Shown piece after piece: positions 12,160-23,830 of a stretch of DNA of 64,000 nucleotides. The notes under the pieces were generated by a model, which searched no databases, was not told where the DNA came from, and saw nothing but the letters and a program-made list of their open reading frames with translations. Source of the DNA: Escarpia spicata (lineage: Eukaryota > Annelida > Polychaeta > Sabellida > Siboglinidae); the NCBI GenBank assembly GCA_963995525.1, contig OZ023213.1, positions 42,144,276 to 42,208,275 of the forward strand. Direction: 5' to 3'. How positions within the stretch are numbered: the first letter of the stretch is position 1; every line of letters starts with the position of its first letter. A program made the translations under genes and the position numbers.

Positions 12160-12845
12160 AGCATAATATGGCCGACATATTGAATCATAGACTGTAACAA
12201 GATGCAATTCATGTCATGTTATTAACTGCTTAGAGTATATTTACAGGGTATTAGAAAGTGTAACATATCTTGTTTCATTATAGTTAATTTAAATCCCAAA
12301 TTTTCTGCAAAATTGGTGCATCATTTTCATCATTACGAAATGGCGGCCATGTTGAATGAGGATTCCCAATGTTTTTGTGAAGAAATTGTTATTCTGAGCA
12401 TATAATTAACTCTGTAATGGTGTTTACAATAGTACAGCATAAACGGTGTCATTGCTATGAATTAATTACCACAATTTGAATAATTTGTGGAGTAATTTGC
12501 ATAAAATGGCGGACATATTAAATGTAGAATCCCAATTTTGTAATACATATTTTTCCAAAAGCACATATCATCAATATTTGAGACATGTTGTAAAATAGTA
12601 CAACACAAAAATTTTCATTAGAACTCACTTAGTTGCCATTTGCATAATTGATTATGTAATTATAATAAAACAAAATGGCGTAAATATAGTAAATGTGGAA
12701 TCCTCATTCGTGTTGTAACAATTTTCAAAAGCATTATCAATTTATCATTTAACGTTTAGTGCTTCTTATCATAGTACTACATAAAGAGTTTAATTACTAT
12801 AATTAGATGTCACTTAATTCCCACTTTGCCTAATTAATGTCTACA
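12160..12845. repeat. Degenerate tandem repeat, period about 170 bp
   Basis: Four diverged units, each starting near the core ATGGCGGACATATT (about 12169, 12341, 12507, 12676). The core is followed by an AATCCCAATTTTG-like stretch and later by ATAGTACAACATAAA. Noncoding, AT-rich. The flanking 11479-12159 and 12846-13230 show no other feature. Confidence 0.65.
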
Positions 12846-13258
12846 CCAGTTATACTTAGCTATGTGAATTGCAGAAAGTGTCCTGGACCTGAGAGATACC
12901 TGCATTTAAATACACAGAGTAATGAATAATTGCACCAACAACTCAAATTTTATTGTTAGTCTCTGTTGTTACAATAGCTATATAAACGTAGGAGTCTATA
13001 TTTGTTAATTAAATAATATAGTTATACACACCAATAATATAATTGTGGCAATAAATGAATATTATAATGGTGGAAATACCAATCTTAAACTGGCTAGTTA
13101 TTACTACTAGTAAGCAAACAACAAATAAGTTCTTATTTTATATTTAACAGAGTAAAGTTGGAATACTAGTTCCTGAATTTCAAGTTTAAAATCAATTATT
13201 AAGTGTAGCCAGCGTACTGTGAATAGGGATAGCCTGTATGACAGCTAGGCGCCAAATC

Positions 13259-13300
13259 CGCCTAGCGGACAACCAGCACAACGTGGTTGTCCGCCTGGCG
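13259..13300. repeat. Strong DNA hairpin
   Basis: Arms CGCCTAGCGGACAACCA (13259-13275) and TGGTTGTCCGCCTGGCG (13284-13300) pair at 15 of 17 positions around an 8-nt loop. It stands out because the surroundings are AT-rich. Partial further CAGGCGG and AATCCGCC pieces flank it. Confidence 0.65.
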
Positions 13301-13559
13301 TATATCCAGCGGCATGCTGACGTTACCAGGCGGATGTTACTATTTTTAGCACAGCGTACACCGTCTGCGGTGGTGTTCTCGAAAACCGTGCAACTAGGTC
13401 GCACAAAATGCGATTTTCGCACTTGTAAACCTTTTTAAAATATCACATAAAATATATCATCTGAACAGTCTGAAACTGACACGTAGGTGTGTATATACAC
13501 GAACTTGAATTTTAGGCGATAACATTAAAAAAAATTCATGTTTATACGATAATTCGACA

Positions 13560-14000
13560 TAACTTTCGTTTGGTTTAACGCAGAAACTTCGTGCAATGAC
13601 TGCAGTGAAGACGAACACGTCTTCTAATTGGTCGAGCAGATCTCATGACGATCCAAATAGGTTTACAAGTGTGGGTTTTCAATTTGCCGAGACCTGTTTT
13701 TGCGAAAACCGTACCGTCGCGCCGTCGGCATGACACTTTTGGCGCGCTCAATCACGAACGATAAGTTCGTCAAATAAAGGAATACTTTTTAAAAACTTTA
13801 TGTCATTGTAAAGAACATTATCTTGTCGTTCCAGTGATATTAAATATGTATTATTTAACGCGGACATAATGATGTAAGGGCTGCGTGACCGGTGACCTGT
13901 CGTAGTTTAGCGTCAAAACTGGCCAGATCCAACAGCCGCGGCGGCCGCTGTGGTAATGCTACTGTTAGGTCAAAAATGGCATTTTCATAACAAAATGCAT
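13560..14000. other. GC- and CpG-richer patch, no gene seen
   Basis: Contains CGTCGCGCCGTCGG, GGCGCGCTC and CCGCGGCGGCCGCTG in an otherwise AT-rich intron. There is no open reading frame or splice pattern I can support. It could be an old promoter or element remnant. 14001-15182 shows nothing else recognisable. Confidence 0.4.
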
Positions 14001-15182
14001 GCCCGCCCAAGGTTGCTGGGGAACTTGCAGCCTAAAGGACTGTTAACTCGATATTATCGCATCTAAATACATCTCAGAAAGCATTAAAACGTTATATATG
14101 TAGAGACCTCTTTCGAGTACAATCTGCTCAATATGTTCAAAGCCAAGGGATTGCAATAGAGTAGTATGTTTATGTGTCTTTAGAATGCTATATTTTCTTT
14201 TTAGACTACTTCACTTGGCGTCTTATTTCCATCATTTTCAGCTGCCAAATTGCCCACCTCAACATTGTTTGCATCATCCATTTTGAACAAGGTGGTGTCA
14301 TGTAACATTACTTACCAAGGTGTTTAGCCAGGACATTTTCATTTTGTAACCAAGACTTAGGGACATTTTCCCAGTATAATGACATAAATCAGAAAAGTCA
14401 CTATAACAAAACTGGACTTAGAGACACCTGCCATGACCAATGAGTTTATCAACGGGCACAGGATAAATAGTACTGCAAGCTGGTATGCCTAACTCAGTAT
14501 GAGCCAAAATGTGACTAATGTACATTTTCTACTACTGCTTAGAAAGGTAAGTGCTCACAAGGCACAGTGTTCAATCCTTAGGCCTGCCCTGTTTTACATT
14601 TTACACATCACCCTTTGCAGAACCCTTCATTCCATCACAATTTGACTTCTTTAGAACACAACTCCACAACAACTGCATATCCACCACTGTCTATAGCCAG
14701 GTACTTGTTTACAGTAAAGTGACCTGAAGCAACGTGGAGTGAACACAATTACTTAAGCTTCGAAACAGCAGCATCGTCACATTCAAAGTTATGCGTGATA
14801 CCTCCGTTAAGCTTTGCTTTGCCAACAAAGTTAATAACGGTTATATCTGTGAATTACATTACTATTGCTGCATGACATCTCATAAATCAAACATTCCCAC
14901 ATATAGTTGGCACTTTAAAAACTTAACCTTGTTTTTGTCATAAAGAAATTCTTCTGGGACCAGAATTTCAACAAAATAGATGGCACAATGTCCAAATTCA
15001 CCACGTGGTCGGCATCCATTTTTTTATGGCTTGACAGTTTTTTGCTAGGCAACAGGTCACCTGATGGATAGGTCAATTAATTCATACACTACAAAGTGTA
15101 CATTTCATTTACATAATTTGATTATATTTACAGTGCAATGTTTAATTTGTTACAGTAATCGGGCTGTGCTGCTAGAACATAC

Positions 15183-15331
15183 CCGGTCTGCACTAGCATT
15201 GGTGAGGGTGGCATCCACAACTCGTTGGCCCCATTCCGCAGCCATCAGTTGTTCTGTTGCCTTCTTCAGAGCAATGGACAGGGCCACACTGCGGCCATGC
15301 TGGACTGTCCATTCCAAACCTGTGTCTGTAT
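15183..15331 (-). CDS. GCN1: GCN1 exon 15 of window
   Basis: Encodes DTDTGLEWTVQHGRSVALSI, ALKKATEQLMAAEWGQRVVD and TLTNASADR. It aligns without a gap to GCN1 ADVSGIDWMVRHGRSLALSV and SSATADR. I chose the acceptor TTTGCCTTCAG before 15331 because it restores phase 1 and gives the family's length. An upstream TTTTAAG at 15413 is also in frame but would add 27 unconserved residues. Donor GTATGTTC follows 15183. Length is 149 bp, phase 1 in, phase 0 out. A 14.5-kb intron follows. Confidence 0.92.
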
Positions 15332-15423
15332 CTGAAGGCAAACTAACCAGTTGTAACTCGTAAGACATCTTGGCTTCGGGGCCAGTCAGATTAAGTACCA
15401 TTTCAAGAAATGCTTAAAACAGA

Positions 15424-15504
15424 TTAAACTCTCGATAGGCCAAAGACTTCCTTGTCCACTTGCCATCTGGAGTTCATTCTCTTGGCGACAATCTTGTTAA
15501 ATAC
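15424..15504. repeat. 80-bp repeat R5, copy 2
   Basis: CTCTCGATAGGCCAAAGACT through CTTCCTTGTCCACTTGCC to CAATCTTGTTAAATAC; about 85-90% like the copies at 11399 and 18781. It lies just 5' of exon 15. Confidence 0.75.
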
Positions 15505-15789
15505 GAAACAAAAAAATTTAGTTCCAAGCATATTAAAGGCCACTTGTTTTTCATTTAGTGACTCAAACTGAGTCATTTGATTAAAGAAATTATAAACTGC
15601 TTAGTGATATGCAGGACCTACCACATGTCAAATTATACTCAACAGCCAGGATGACACAATGAAATATATAAGATCTGTTTAGACCTTTCTCTAAGAAATT
15701 TCTTGAAAAAAATTTAAGACTGGACACCCACCTGCAGTACATGATGCATCAATTGTTTTACTTGACCATTTTGTGAATTAATCATATGT

Positions 15790-15895
15790 CCATCACAAGT
15801 CCACCATAGACCGACCTCAACTCTGACTGACCGACCAACCTCAACTTTGACCGACTGACTGATTTCAACTCTGACCGACCACAGATTCTTATCCA
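15790..15895. repeat. Short tandem repeat, 20-25 bp units
   Basis: Alternating CTCAACTCTGACTGACCGAC-type units, about four copies. They begin about 60 bp 3' of exon 14 on the gene's strand. Confidence 0.7.
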
Positions 15896-15952
15896 AAATG
15901 CATGTGAAACAAATATGAGGAAATTGTAATGCGGATTTCAAATATGTCATAC

Positions 15953-16164
15953 CCAGGAGGTGTAGATTGAGCAGCAACATGAGTTCCTCCTCTGCCAGTA
16001 CGCCACACATGACTCCAAGACACGCAGCAGCTGTCGTACGTGTCACATCCTGGTTGACAGACAGGAGTCCTTCCAATGTTACTGTCAACTCCTTCCGAAC
16101 TTTGTCCCCCATCTTGGAGCCAGCGCCCTCGATGCATCCTCGCAGAGCCTGTAGCATTGTGTCC
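15953..16164 (-). CDS. GCN1: GCN1 exon 14 of window
   Basis: Encodes DTMLQALRGCIEGAGSKMGD, KVRKELTVTLEGLLSVNQDV, TRTTAAACLGVMCGVLAEEE and LMLLLNLHLL. It aligns with GCN1 DTMLQALRFVIQGAGAKVD and CLGELCAFLTEEEL. Acceptor CTGCCACCAG precedes 16164; donor GTATGACATA follows 15953. Length is 212 bp, phase 2 in, phase 1 out. Immediately downstream in the intron, short GACCGACC-type tandem repeats begin (15790-15895). Confidence 0.95.
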
Positions 16165-16609
16165 CTGGTGGCAGCAACATGAACTAGTGATCATGATGAC
16201 AACGGAAGTAAAGCTGATGTTTTAATGTGGAACTGAAGGTAAAGGTATGTACTTATATAGCACATTTTCTAATCCTTAGGACTGCTCAAAGCATTTTATG
16301 CATAACTCCCTGACATACCTGTTCAATCGATCACCATCTTGTTTTCTCTGGGAAGCATTCAGCTATGCTGCAACTAGTCATACACAAATACCCACCACTG
16401 TCTATAACAACACAACATGGAGTAAATGAAAAAAAAACGTCATTAGCACATCTACATTTGATCGGCCAAGTGCTACACCGACTTAGCTTGTTCATACATA
16501 AATTGTACTTGCCCGTCCAGGCAAGTGGTGGTCTACGCCACCTTTCCCGCTGGTACGTTTTACTTGCCCTGGGCAATCGGGCAACTGTTAATGCCGAGCT
16601 CTGCACAAA

Positions 16610-16770
16610 ACCACCATGTTCCAACCACTACACCGCCACACTCCAACCACCACACTCCAAACACTACACCGCGAAAACGCCAACCACCACCGCCACACTC
16701 TAACCACTACACCACCACACTCCAACCTCCACACACTACACCACCACACTCCAACCACTACATTCCGTTG
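16610..16770. repeat. CCACCACACTCCAACCACTA minisatellite
   Basis: Irregular tandem units built from CCAACCACTACACC and CCACACTCCAACC. It gives long His/Pro/Thr-rich open frames that are repeat artefacts, not genes. Confidence 0.8.
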
Positions 16771-16974
16771 GTTACATACAGGATGTTATGATGGGAGTGT
16801 TGTTTTAGGAGAGGCTACTCTACTGGCAGACAAGACTTACATACTTCGCTTTTCGTTTTGCTGAGGCTAGCCAGTGATAGAAACTAAATGCAAGAGGTTC
16901 CAAGCATAACTACATGCTACAACACTTGACATGCTTCAAGCAGCACCAAGCAATGTTTATAGAAATATAACTAC

Positions 16975-17168
16975 CTCACAGCCTGGTCCTCTGTGGTCTT
17001 TACACCCGAGTGTAGCTCTGTAAAGAGGGGGTCAACGCGTGTGTGGATGACAGCGAGACGACTCAGTGCCAGAGCTGCCTTCAGACGCACAGTGCGATGT
17101 GGGTCATTGAGGGCCTTCATAAAAGTCGTCTGTAGTTGGGGTAAGAACGGCTTCAGCATGGTGCCACA
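16975..17168 (-). CDS. GCN1: GCN1 exon 13 of window
   Basis: Encodes CGTMLKPFLPQLQTTFMKAL, NDPHRTVRLKAALALSRLAV and HTRVDPLFTELHSGVKTTED. It matches GCN1 ALKPFLPQLQTTFTKALQD, VRLKAADALGKL and VDPLFTELL. Acceptor ATGTTGCAG precedes 17168; donor GTAGTTATA follows 16975. Length is 194 bp, phase 0 in, phase 2 out (Arg codon split). It falls in the segment whose yeast counterpart binds the GCN2 RWD domain. Confidence 0.96.
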
Positions 17169-17456
17169 CTGCAACATCAACCACATCCACTAGTCAACCC
17201 AGCTACAAAACTAATCTGATCTAATTTGTCAAGTATTTCAAATATCCACACGATGCTCAGATCATCTTTCCTACATCTTCCTAAAACTACACTTAACGTG
17301 GCAACAGTTATTTCTCTGTAGTTGAAATTGTAGGATTTTCATGATTTCAAATAACATGGTGTTCTTTGTTGTTAAAGCTGCTGAATTAACTCCCCATCGC
17401 AAATCTGAAACTACAGCTGCTGTCTTAAAAAACTTAATGACAAAAGTTTTGAAATT

Positions 17457-18060
17457 GCATTTCCACAGTGCCTGTTTAGGCCAGTCAATTTATGGTTTGA
17501 TCTAGACAAAATTGCAACAGAAACAATTTTTGTGGGAAACAAGCTCCAAACTCATACTAGAACAATATATACAAAATCAGACAAAATTGGAATGGGGAAA
17601 TATTGAATTTGCATAAATTAAAAATGGCTGATGATATGACTCCATATTTAAGGAAGAAATGATTAAATGAAATAAATATGATATAAAAATATAATGTACA
17701 TGGTCGCACAGGTGTGACTACGCATGTCTGGAAAAACCAAGATGGCTGCTATTTTCAAGATGGCCACCAAGTCTTCCTCCAATATCCATCACCAATAGAA
17801 GAATAGATACAGGTGCCAACTTTTAATAATCACAGACCTTTCTAACCAGGACTTCTAGCTCAACAGTTTACTGTGACTATTTTATACTGCGCATGCACAA
17901 AAAACTACTTCCTATTACATAGGATTGCCTCTCATTCATGGTATTACAGGAACTAGTTAATATTTTGTTGGCCTCAAACAATATGTTCTGGCAACATGAC
18001 TCAATATTTAGGAAGAACCAGTCAAATGAAGTAAATATGACATACAAATAAAATGTACAT
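17457..18060 (+). repeat. Inverted repeat, left arm (GCN1 intron 12)
   Basis: Includes CTATTTTCAAGATGGCCACC-type sequence and TGTTCTGGCAACATGACTCA. The reverse complement of most of it occurs at 21290-21985. The two arms enclose about 3.2 kb. Confidence 0.75.
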
Positions 18061-18780
18061 GAAATCCAATATGGCTGCCATTTTGGGAAATGTAAATGCC
18101 TCCACACAGGACATGGGAACGAAGAGGTAGAATATACAATGGGGGGTACTGTACTAAGTACTGCTGTAAAAGAAAAGGACTTAGTGTTAACCATTAGTGC
18201 TGATATGAAGGTTTTAGAGCAGTGCGGAATTGCAGCTTCAAAGGGAAATCAAATCCTTGGATTAATTAGGCGAAACATAACGTATAAGGAAAAAGAGCTA
18301 ATAATACCGCTGTACAAAACAATAGTTAGGCCTCATTTAGAATATTGTATTCAAGCGTGGAGGCCATGTCGCAGGAAGGACATAGATATGCTAGAAAGAG
18401 TGCAGAGGAGAGCAACTAAAATGATACCAAAACTGAGGGATCTTAGTTATGAAATATGCCTAAAAAAATGCGGTTTAACAACACTAGAGACCAGGAGATT
18501 GAGAGGAGATCAGATAGAAGTGTTTAAAATATTGAAGGGTTAAGAAAATATTGATAGAAATATTTTTTTCTCAGTTAAGAAAGATAGAAGGACTAGAGGA
18601 CATGAACTTACATTAGCAAAGGAGCAGAGTAGATTGGATATAAGAAAGTTTTCATTTTCACAAAGGACTGTAAATGAATGGAACAGATTACCTGCTGATT
18701 GTGTGGGTGCTAGTAGCGTGAATGTTTAAAAATCAAATCGACACATACCTCAGACGGGCGGGATACACATAGATAAAAGG
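18060..18780 (+). mobile_element. CR1-like LINE, 3' fragment
   Basis: Encodes LERVQRRATKMIPKLRDLSY and GLTTLETRRLRGDQIEVFKI, the same C-terminal domain as the 8100-9545 copy (about 85-90% DNA identity by eye). The open frame is 18139-18543, then a stop. It is 5' truncated within the left inverted-repeat arm and ends at GGGATACACATAGATAAAA. Confidence 0.88.
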
Positions 18781-18862
18781 GTCACTCTCGATAAGCCAAA
18801 GGGCTTCCTTGTCCACCTGCCACCTAGAGTTAATTCTCTGGGTGGCAATCTTGTTAAATCAA
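18781..18862. repeat. 80-bp repeat R5, copy 3
   Basis: CACTCTCGATAAGCCAAAGG to CAATCTTGTTAAATC, abutting the 3' end of the LINE fragment. Confidence 0.75.
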
Positions 18863-19109
18863 TTAGTCTGCAAATATTTACTAACATTATATAGTCCGAG
18901 AGCAAGAGGTAATTTATTGGCTTGAAATGACCAAGTGTTTAGTTGGTATATCAGTATGAATAAACCTGCCTTTGGGGTAATCAAAAAGCAGTGTATTAAA
19001 GTTATTCAGTTGTAGACTGAAGTACCAGTGTTGATAAATACCAATAGGTGGCTTCGTCGACCGAGAGCCAATAAACAATGCTGAATATATTATAATTTAT
19101 TTTTAACAT

Positions 19110-19130
19110 ATATATATATATATATATATG
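19110..19130. repeat. (TA)n microsatellite
   Basis: About ten TA units. A run of 16 T follows at 19429-19444. Confidence 0.9.
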
Positions 19131-19309
19131 CATAATCTATATATAATCAACGGATTTAAGAGGACTAGTCATGTTTGTGCTCCACAGTTAATTAAATGCA
19201 CTAACATAGCTAACCTAGAGCAGGACACATGAATTTATAATACTTGCTTTAGCAGTAATATAATATTCAGTTTATTTTTGTTTATGATAACTTCACCTCT
19301 CGTTGGTAG

Positions 19310-20300
19310 TTCAAAATTCAGCAGAGTTGTACCAAGTTTACACCCCACCACTGTAAAGCTTCAAATGCCTATTTTCTCAAAGAATTCCTATTAATATTAC
19401 ATTGTGAGCCTTTCATTACATTAAAATGTTTTTTTTTTTTTTTTACAAATGTGACACCCACTCTCATTATTGCTGGTGATCTTGAGCCATTGTAGCAACT
19501 TTCTTTGGGGGCAGGTATAGACTACCTGGCCAAACCATTTCCCCATCCTGTAAAGTCGCGAGTTCCATTGTTGTCTTACAAATTAGTATTTGTGATTTTT
19601 TGGTTAAAAATACACATTAACATAATATTATGCCCCTTTATCAAAACTAAATTGCTTTCGTGACATTCAATGACATTACTTATGATAATTTAGAGTTGTT
19701 TTATAGCTGTGTGAGGGTGCAAGTATTGATTATTTGGGCAAAATATAACTACATCTTGTAAGGTCGCGACTGCCTAATTTTTGTCCATCAAATATATTGA
19801 TGCAATTATTATTGTACCTTTTCATCCATATTAAATTTGGAGTTGTGCTTTTGTAACATCCATTGGCTTTATCTCAGATAATTTTTCCCAAATGGTATCT
19901 CTCTGTGAGTGCATGTATTCATTTACTAGCAAAAAACATTCCTCCACCCATAAAGTGCCGTTTCTATAAACACACATACATTATTAAGATATAATTTTAA
20001 CTCTTTACTTAAATAGAATTTGTTTGCTATTTGTCCACTTATTGACATTTCCTCTGGTATAACTGAGCTATTGCACACATTTCTATGTGCGAGTGTTGAC
20101 TTTCTGGCCAAACCATTACCCCCCTTGTAAGGTTGCAAGTACCTATTTTGACAAACAAATACATCATTGTATTTTGCTATTGTGACACCTGTTGACATAA
20201 TTTTCGGTCATTTGAACCATTTGCCATATCTCTATTGATGCAGGCATTGGTGTCCTACCCAAAAAATTGCACTTCCCCATAAAGACGCAACTTTTTTTAT
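19310..20300. repeat. Degenerate tandem repeat, period about 150-205 bp
   Basis: Five or six diverged units keyed by GGCCAAACCATT and TGTAAAGTCGCGAGT-type cores at about 19535, 19740, 19930, 20110 and 20260, each followed by a GTGACATYYATTGACATT-like stretch. Noncoding. Confidence 0.6.
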
Positions 20301-21290
20301 TTGTGAAGACAATGCATACTAAGACAAACAATTAATGCATTACCCCAATTCAGTTAATGTTTGATATTTTCACACATGTCGACATTATTCCTGTCATGTT
20401 TAGATGTCATGTTTGAAGGCTGATCCTAACTCCGATTCTGGAGCTGGAATCTGTCAATCTTAAATTAGTGGAATAGAAACAAGAATATCGTCAGGATGGA
20501 ATTGGAAATGGAGTCGGAATTGGTTTATATGAAAGTAAAGGAATCCGAATAGCTTTGAGTGGAATAAAAATTCCTTACTTGAATCAACAGGTTTGTAAAT
20601 TGCACAGCCACTATTTTTTATGCAGAAATGAAAATACACATATGAATAAAGTCCCATTCAGAGAAAAACCTGGAAATCAGCAATACTACAGTATCTCCCA
20701 GCTATATACTTGCCACAATATCAAGTACATAATTATTAGATTCATTTAACATTTTGTTCTGGCCTTATAACTAATCACCAATATACTGGGTCTTTTGGTT
20801 TAATTTTTTTAAGTCACTTTGTTAATATTTTTTGACATTTGTACAGAGATGTTGATTAAAGCCATAGAATTGCTGTGCTAATTTTATGGCATTATCAATA
20901 AAGTAGATTGAAAGCTAGTTTCATAACACTGGATTAGGTTCAATTAGCTAGCATCATGGACAATGTCCAGATATTAAAGTGCCTGTAAATTGTACATGAA
21001 TAAAATTATATAGCGATATCATTTAGTAGAATCATAATGGTAGTAGTGGTATAATAATAAAAAAGTTAAAAGTTTGTCTTAAGGGATAACGTTTCGAAAA
21101 GAAAAAGTCAATCGCATATTTCTGCATGACTGAGATGTGGAGTGTAGCTAAAACTAGCGTAGCGAAACTTGCAATTTAGCTTGGATAAAGGGTTCCTCAC
21201 ATTACATGATAGTTTTTATGTGGCTCTTATTCCTTTGACATGGCCCACAATATTATTGTTAGTTCCTGTAATGGGAGTTTAACAGGAGCT
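20300..21290. other. Unassigned intron sequence
   Basis: AT-rich. The only notable piece is a GGAATTGG/GGAGTCGG-rich stretch at 20420-20560. No exon or element terminus seen. Confidence 0.4.
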
Positions 21291-21985
21291 CCCGTGTAAC
21301 AGGAAGTCTGTGTTTTGCGCATGCGCAATATAACATAATCACAATTAAATATGGAGTCATGTTGCCAGAACATATTGGTTTGAGGCTTACAAAATAATAA
21401 CTAGTTCCTCTGACGCCATGAATGAGACTTTAATAGGCAATCCTGTGTAACAGGATGTTGGATTTTTGCGCATTATAAAATAATCACAGTAAACTAGAGC
21501 TGCCAGTCCGAGTTATATTGGCTGGTGATTATTCAAAGTAAGTTGCTATATCTATTCTTGTAATTGTGGTGGATATTGGAGGAAGACTTGGCGGCCATCT
21601 TGAAGATAGCAGCCATCTTAGATTTCCAGTCATGTGTGTGACCATGTACATTACATTTTTATATCAAATCTACTTCATTTAATCACTTCTTCCTTAAATA
21701 TGGGATCATATTGACAGAAAATATTGTTTTGAGCGGATATTTTAAATTAATGCAAATTCAATATTTTTTCAAGATTTTATCTGATTTTTGATATGTTGTT
21801 CGGTATGTATTTGGGGCTTGGTTCCCACAAAAAGTTTTGTTGTTGCAATTTTGTCTAGGTTAGAAGCTTTTTGGGCCTAAATTGACTTCTGTATGTCCCC
21901 TTTCAAGATTTTGTGCTGGACGATTCTGGTTTGTTGTGTCTTTGAGCTCAAGTTTACAGGGACTGTGCTGTAGAAATGTATTAAG
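21290..21985 (-). repeat. Inverted repeat, right arm (GCN1 intron 12)
   Basis: Reverse complement of 17457-18060, for example TTGGAGGAAGACTTGGCGGC and TCATGTTGCCAGAACATATT. A module with TGTAACAGGA and TTTGCGCAT is present twice (21290-21340, 21440-21480). It ends about 130 bp from exon 12. Confidence 0.75.
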
Positions 21986-22113
21986 TACTATTATCAGACT
22001 TAAGCTCTGAGATGGTTGTTTCTATAACAAAAAGGTTCTAAACAAGGATGTTATCATTTATAACGCTTCTTAGATTCTTTAAAAAAAAATTTCGGTCAAA
22101 ATGCTACCCTCAC

Positions 22114-22344
22114 CTTTCTGAGTAGCAGTGCAAGTGTTTCAAGAAGTGCTACTTTCACGCCGTAACTAAAACGGTCTCCAAGGATACGAATCAATGGCCC
22201 AGTGATGTGTACAACCGAAGGCCGCAAGGCGGCAGCACTAGTCCTCTTGATAACTTCACCAAGTCCGATTGCTGCAGATTCCTTCATTTCTGGTGGCCCA
22301 TTCAAGATGCCTTCACGGAATATTGGCAAAATCGGCGTGATGCC
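22114..22344 (-). CDS. GCN1: GCN1 exon 12 of window
   Basis: Encodes GITPILPIFREGILNGPPEM, then EVIKRTSAAALRPSVVHITG, PLIRILGDRFSYGVKVALLE and TLALLLRK. ALRPSV-x-x-ITGPLIRILGDRFS is one of the most conserved GCN1 stretches. Acceptor CAATTTTCAG precedes 22344; donor GTGAGGG follows 22114. Length is 231 bp, phase 0 in and out. Confidence 0.97.
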
Positions 22345-22924
22345 CTGAAAATTGAAATTAAACCTCTAAACACTTATTCATGCAAACAGGTAAATGCACA
22401 CATAAATAGCTATGCAATGCAGGGATCAATCTGGAAAATGGCATGCATGTGATCATCAGAGCATCAGAGACAGAACTAAGTCCCTTTTCAAAATCTTTTA
22501 ACATCAGGCATGTAATCATGTTATTATTTAACTTGTTTTTCAGGACTGCCTGCGCGACATATTTCTGGGTACATATATATAACCATCAATATTAACATGC
22601 TCAGAAATGTTCATTTTTTTCAAAATCTGTAACATTAAAAAAACAGATACAGTCTGGGTAAGTGTGCCTCATTTGTTGTGGACTGGTCATGCTACTATAG
22701 CAGCAGTTTTTGGCATTGATGGACAAAGATTTACATACGAAAGAGTACCATCTAAATATAGCCCAAGAACTATGTCGATTAAACATAAAAAAACTATTTA
22801 TACACTAATCCACAGATGTACGGAATAGCCTCACACAGTCTGTGATTGAGACTCCATCGGTGCAGTCTTTTGACAGGAAAGTACGTTATAAGTTAGGGGA
22901 AAATCACCTACTTAAATTAGCCCA

Positions 22925-23340
22925 ATTAAATTATACTATACAGTAAGGCTGTGAAACTTGGCATCTAAAATTAAGCCAGGAGAAGCTTGACGCCTTCAAC
23001 TCAAGATGCATTAGGAAGATCTTGGGCATCAAATAGAGCAACTTCATTACTAACGAGGAAGTCAGAGAACGGTCAAAGCAAACTCCAGTGTCCAGTACGA
23101 TATGAAAGCGGCCCATGAACTGGCTGGGTCATGTTTCACGGCTTTCCCCCACAAGATTCGCCAACCAGGTGTTATGGTAGACCCCAGAAGGAGGAGGCCA
23201 GCCGAAAAAACTGGAACCAGACCATTCAGCGAGATCTTTAAAGAGTGAACAGGAGCTGGAGTGATGTAAAAATGCTGATCGCTGACCGATCCAATTGAAA
23301 AGCGTTAACTGCCTCATGCGTTGGATGACGCGGGAGCTTC
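22925..23340 (+). mobile_element. LINE C-terminal fragment
   Basis: Plus-strand reading gives KLSQEKLDAFNSRCIRKILG, then NFITNEEVRERSKQTPVSST, MNWLGHVSRLSPTRFANQVL and a GGGQPKKLE-type tail. This is the LINE C-terminal pattern (Cys-x-Arg...IxGI, N/TNEEV, GHV-x-R). Several stops; truncated at both ends. Confidence 0.75.
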
Positions 23341-23624
23341 CAAGTCTATATAAGTCATATTGTGTAGATGTATGGATGTATATTATTTGTATAGACGTGA
23401 ATGGATTTCACTTTGTTCGGCAAGACTTGAAAGTTGACGATGGGTGATATAATATGGTGTCGGTGGCTTTAACACAATTAAGATTTGGTGGGCAATGATA
23501 GACACAATGATGAAATTCTATAATTTGTATGACAATCCTATGCAGCCAGTGCATGGAAAAGAAAGCCGGGGCTGACCAGTGTTTACCCTCATTGGTGTTG
23601 GAATGTGGTAAATATTCATGAGGC

Positions 23625-23830
23625 TCTCCAAAATCTACCAACCGCACCCCCCTTGAGGGCTCTCCAAAAAACCCACCAACTTGAGGGCTCTATGAAACCA
23701 CCTATCACACCCATTGAGGGCTTTTCAAAAACCACCAACCGCACCCCCTTGAGGACTTTTGAACAACCTCCAACTGCACCCACCCTTGAGGACTCTCCAG
23801 AAACTTTCAATTGCATCCCCCTGAGGCTCG
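23625..23830. repeat. Minisatellite, about 45-50 bp units
   Basis: Four to five units of ACCCCCTTGAGGGCTCTCCA-type sequence. It produces a Pro/Thr-rich open frame on the plus strand that I treat as repeat-derived. Confidence 0.75.

Noticed and set aside
13560..14000. CpG-island promoter of a nested host gene
   Set aside because: No exon, start codon context or transcript-like structure follows on either strand.
15332..15412. Extended exon 15 using the TTTTAAG acceptor
   Set aside because: It is in frame but adds 27 residues absent from GCN1, while the CCTTCAG acceptor at 15331 gives an ungapped alignment.
16525..16864. His/Pro/Thr-rich open frames on the plus strand
   Set aside because: They are reading frames through a CCACCACACTCC minisatellite with no start context or family match.
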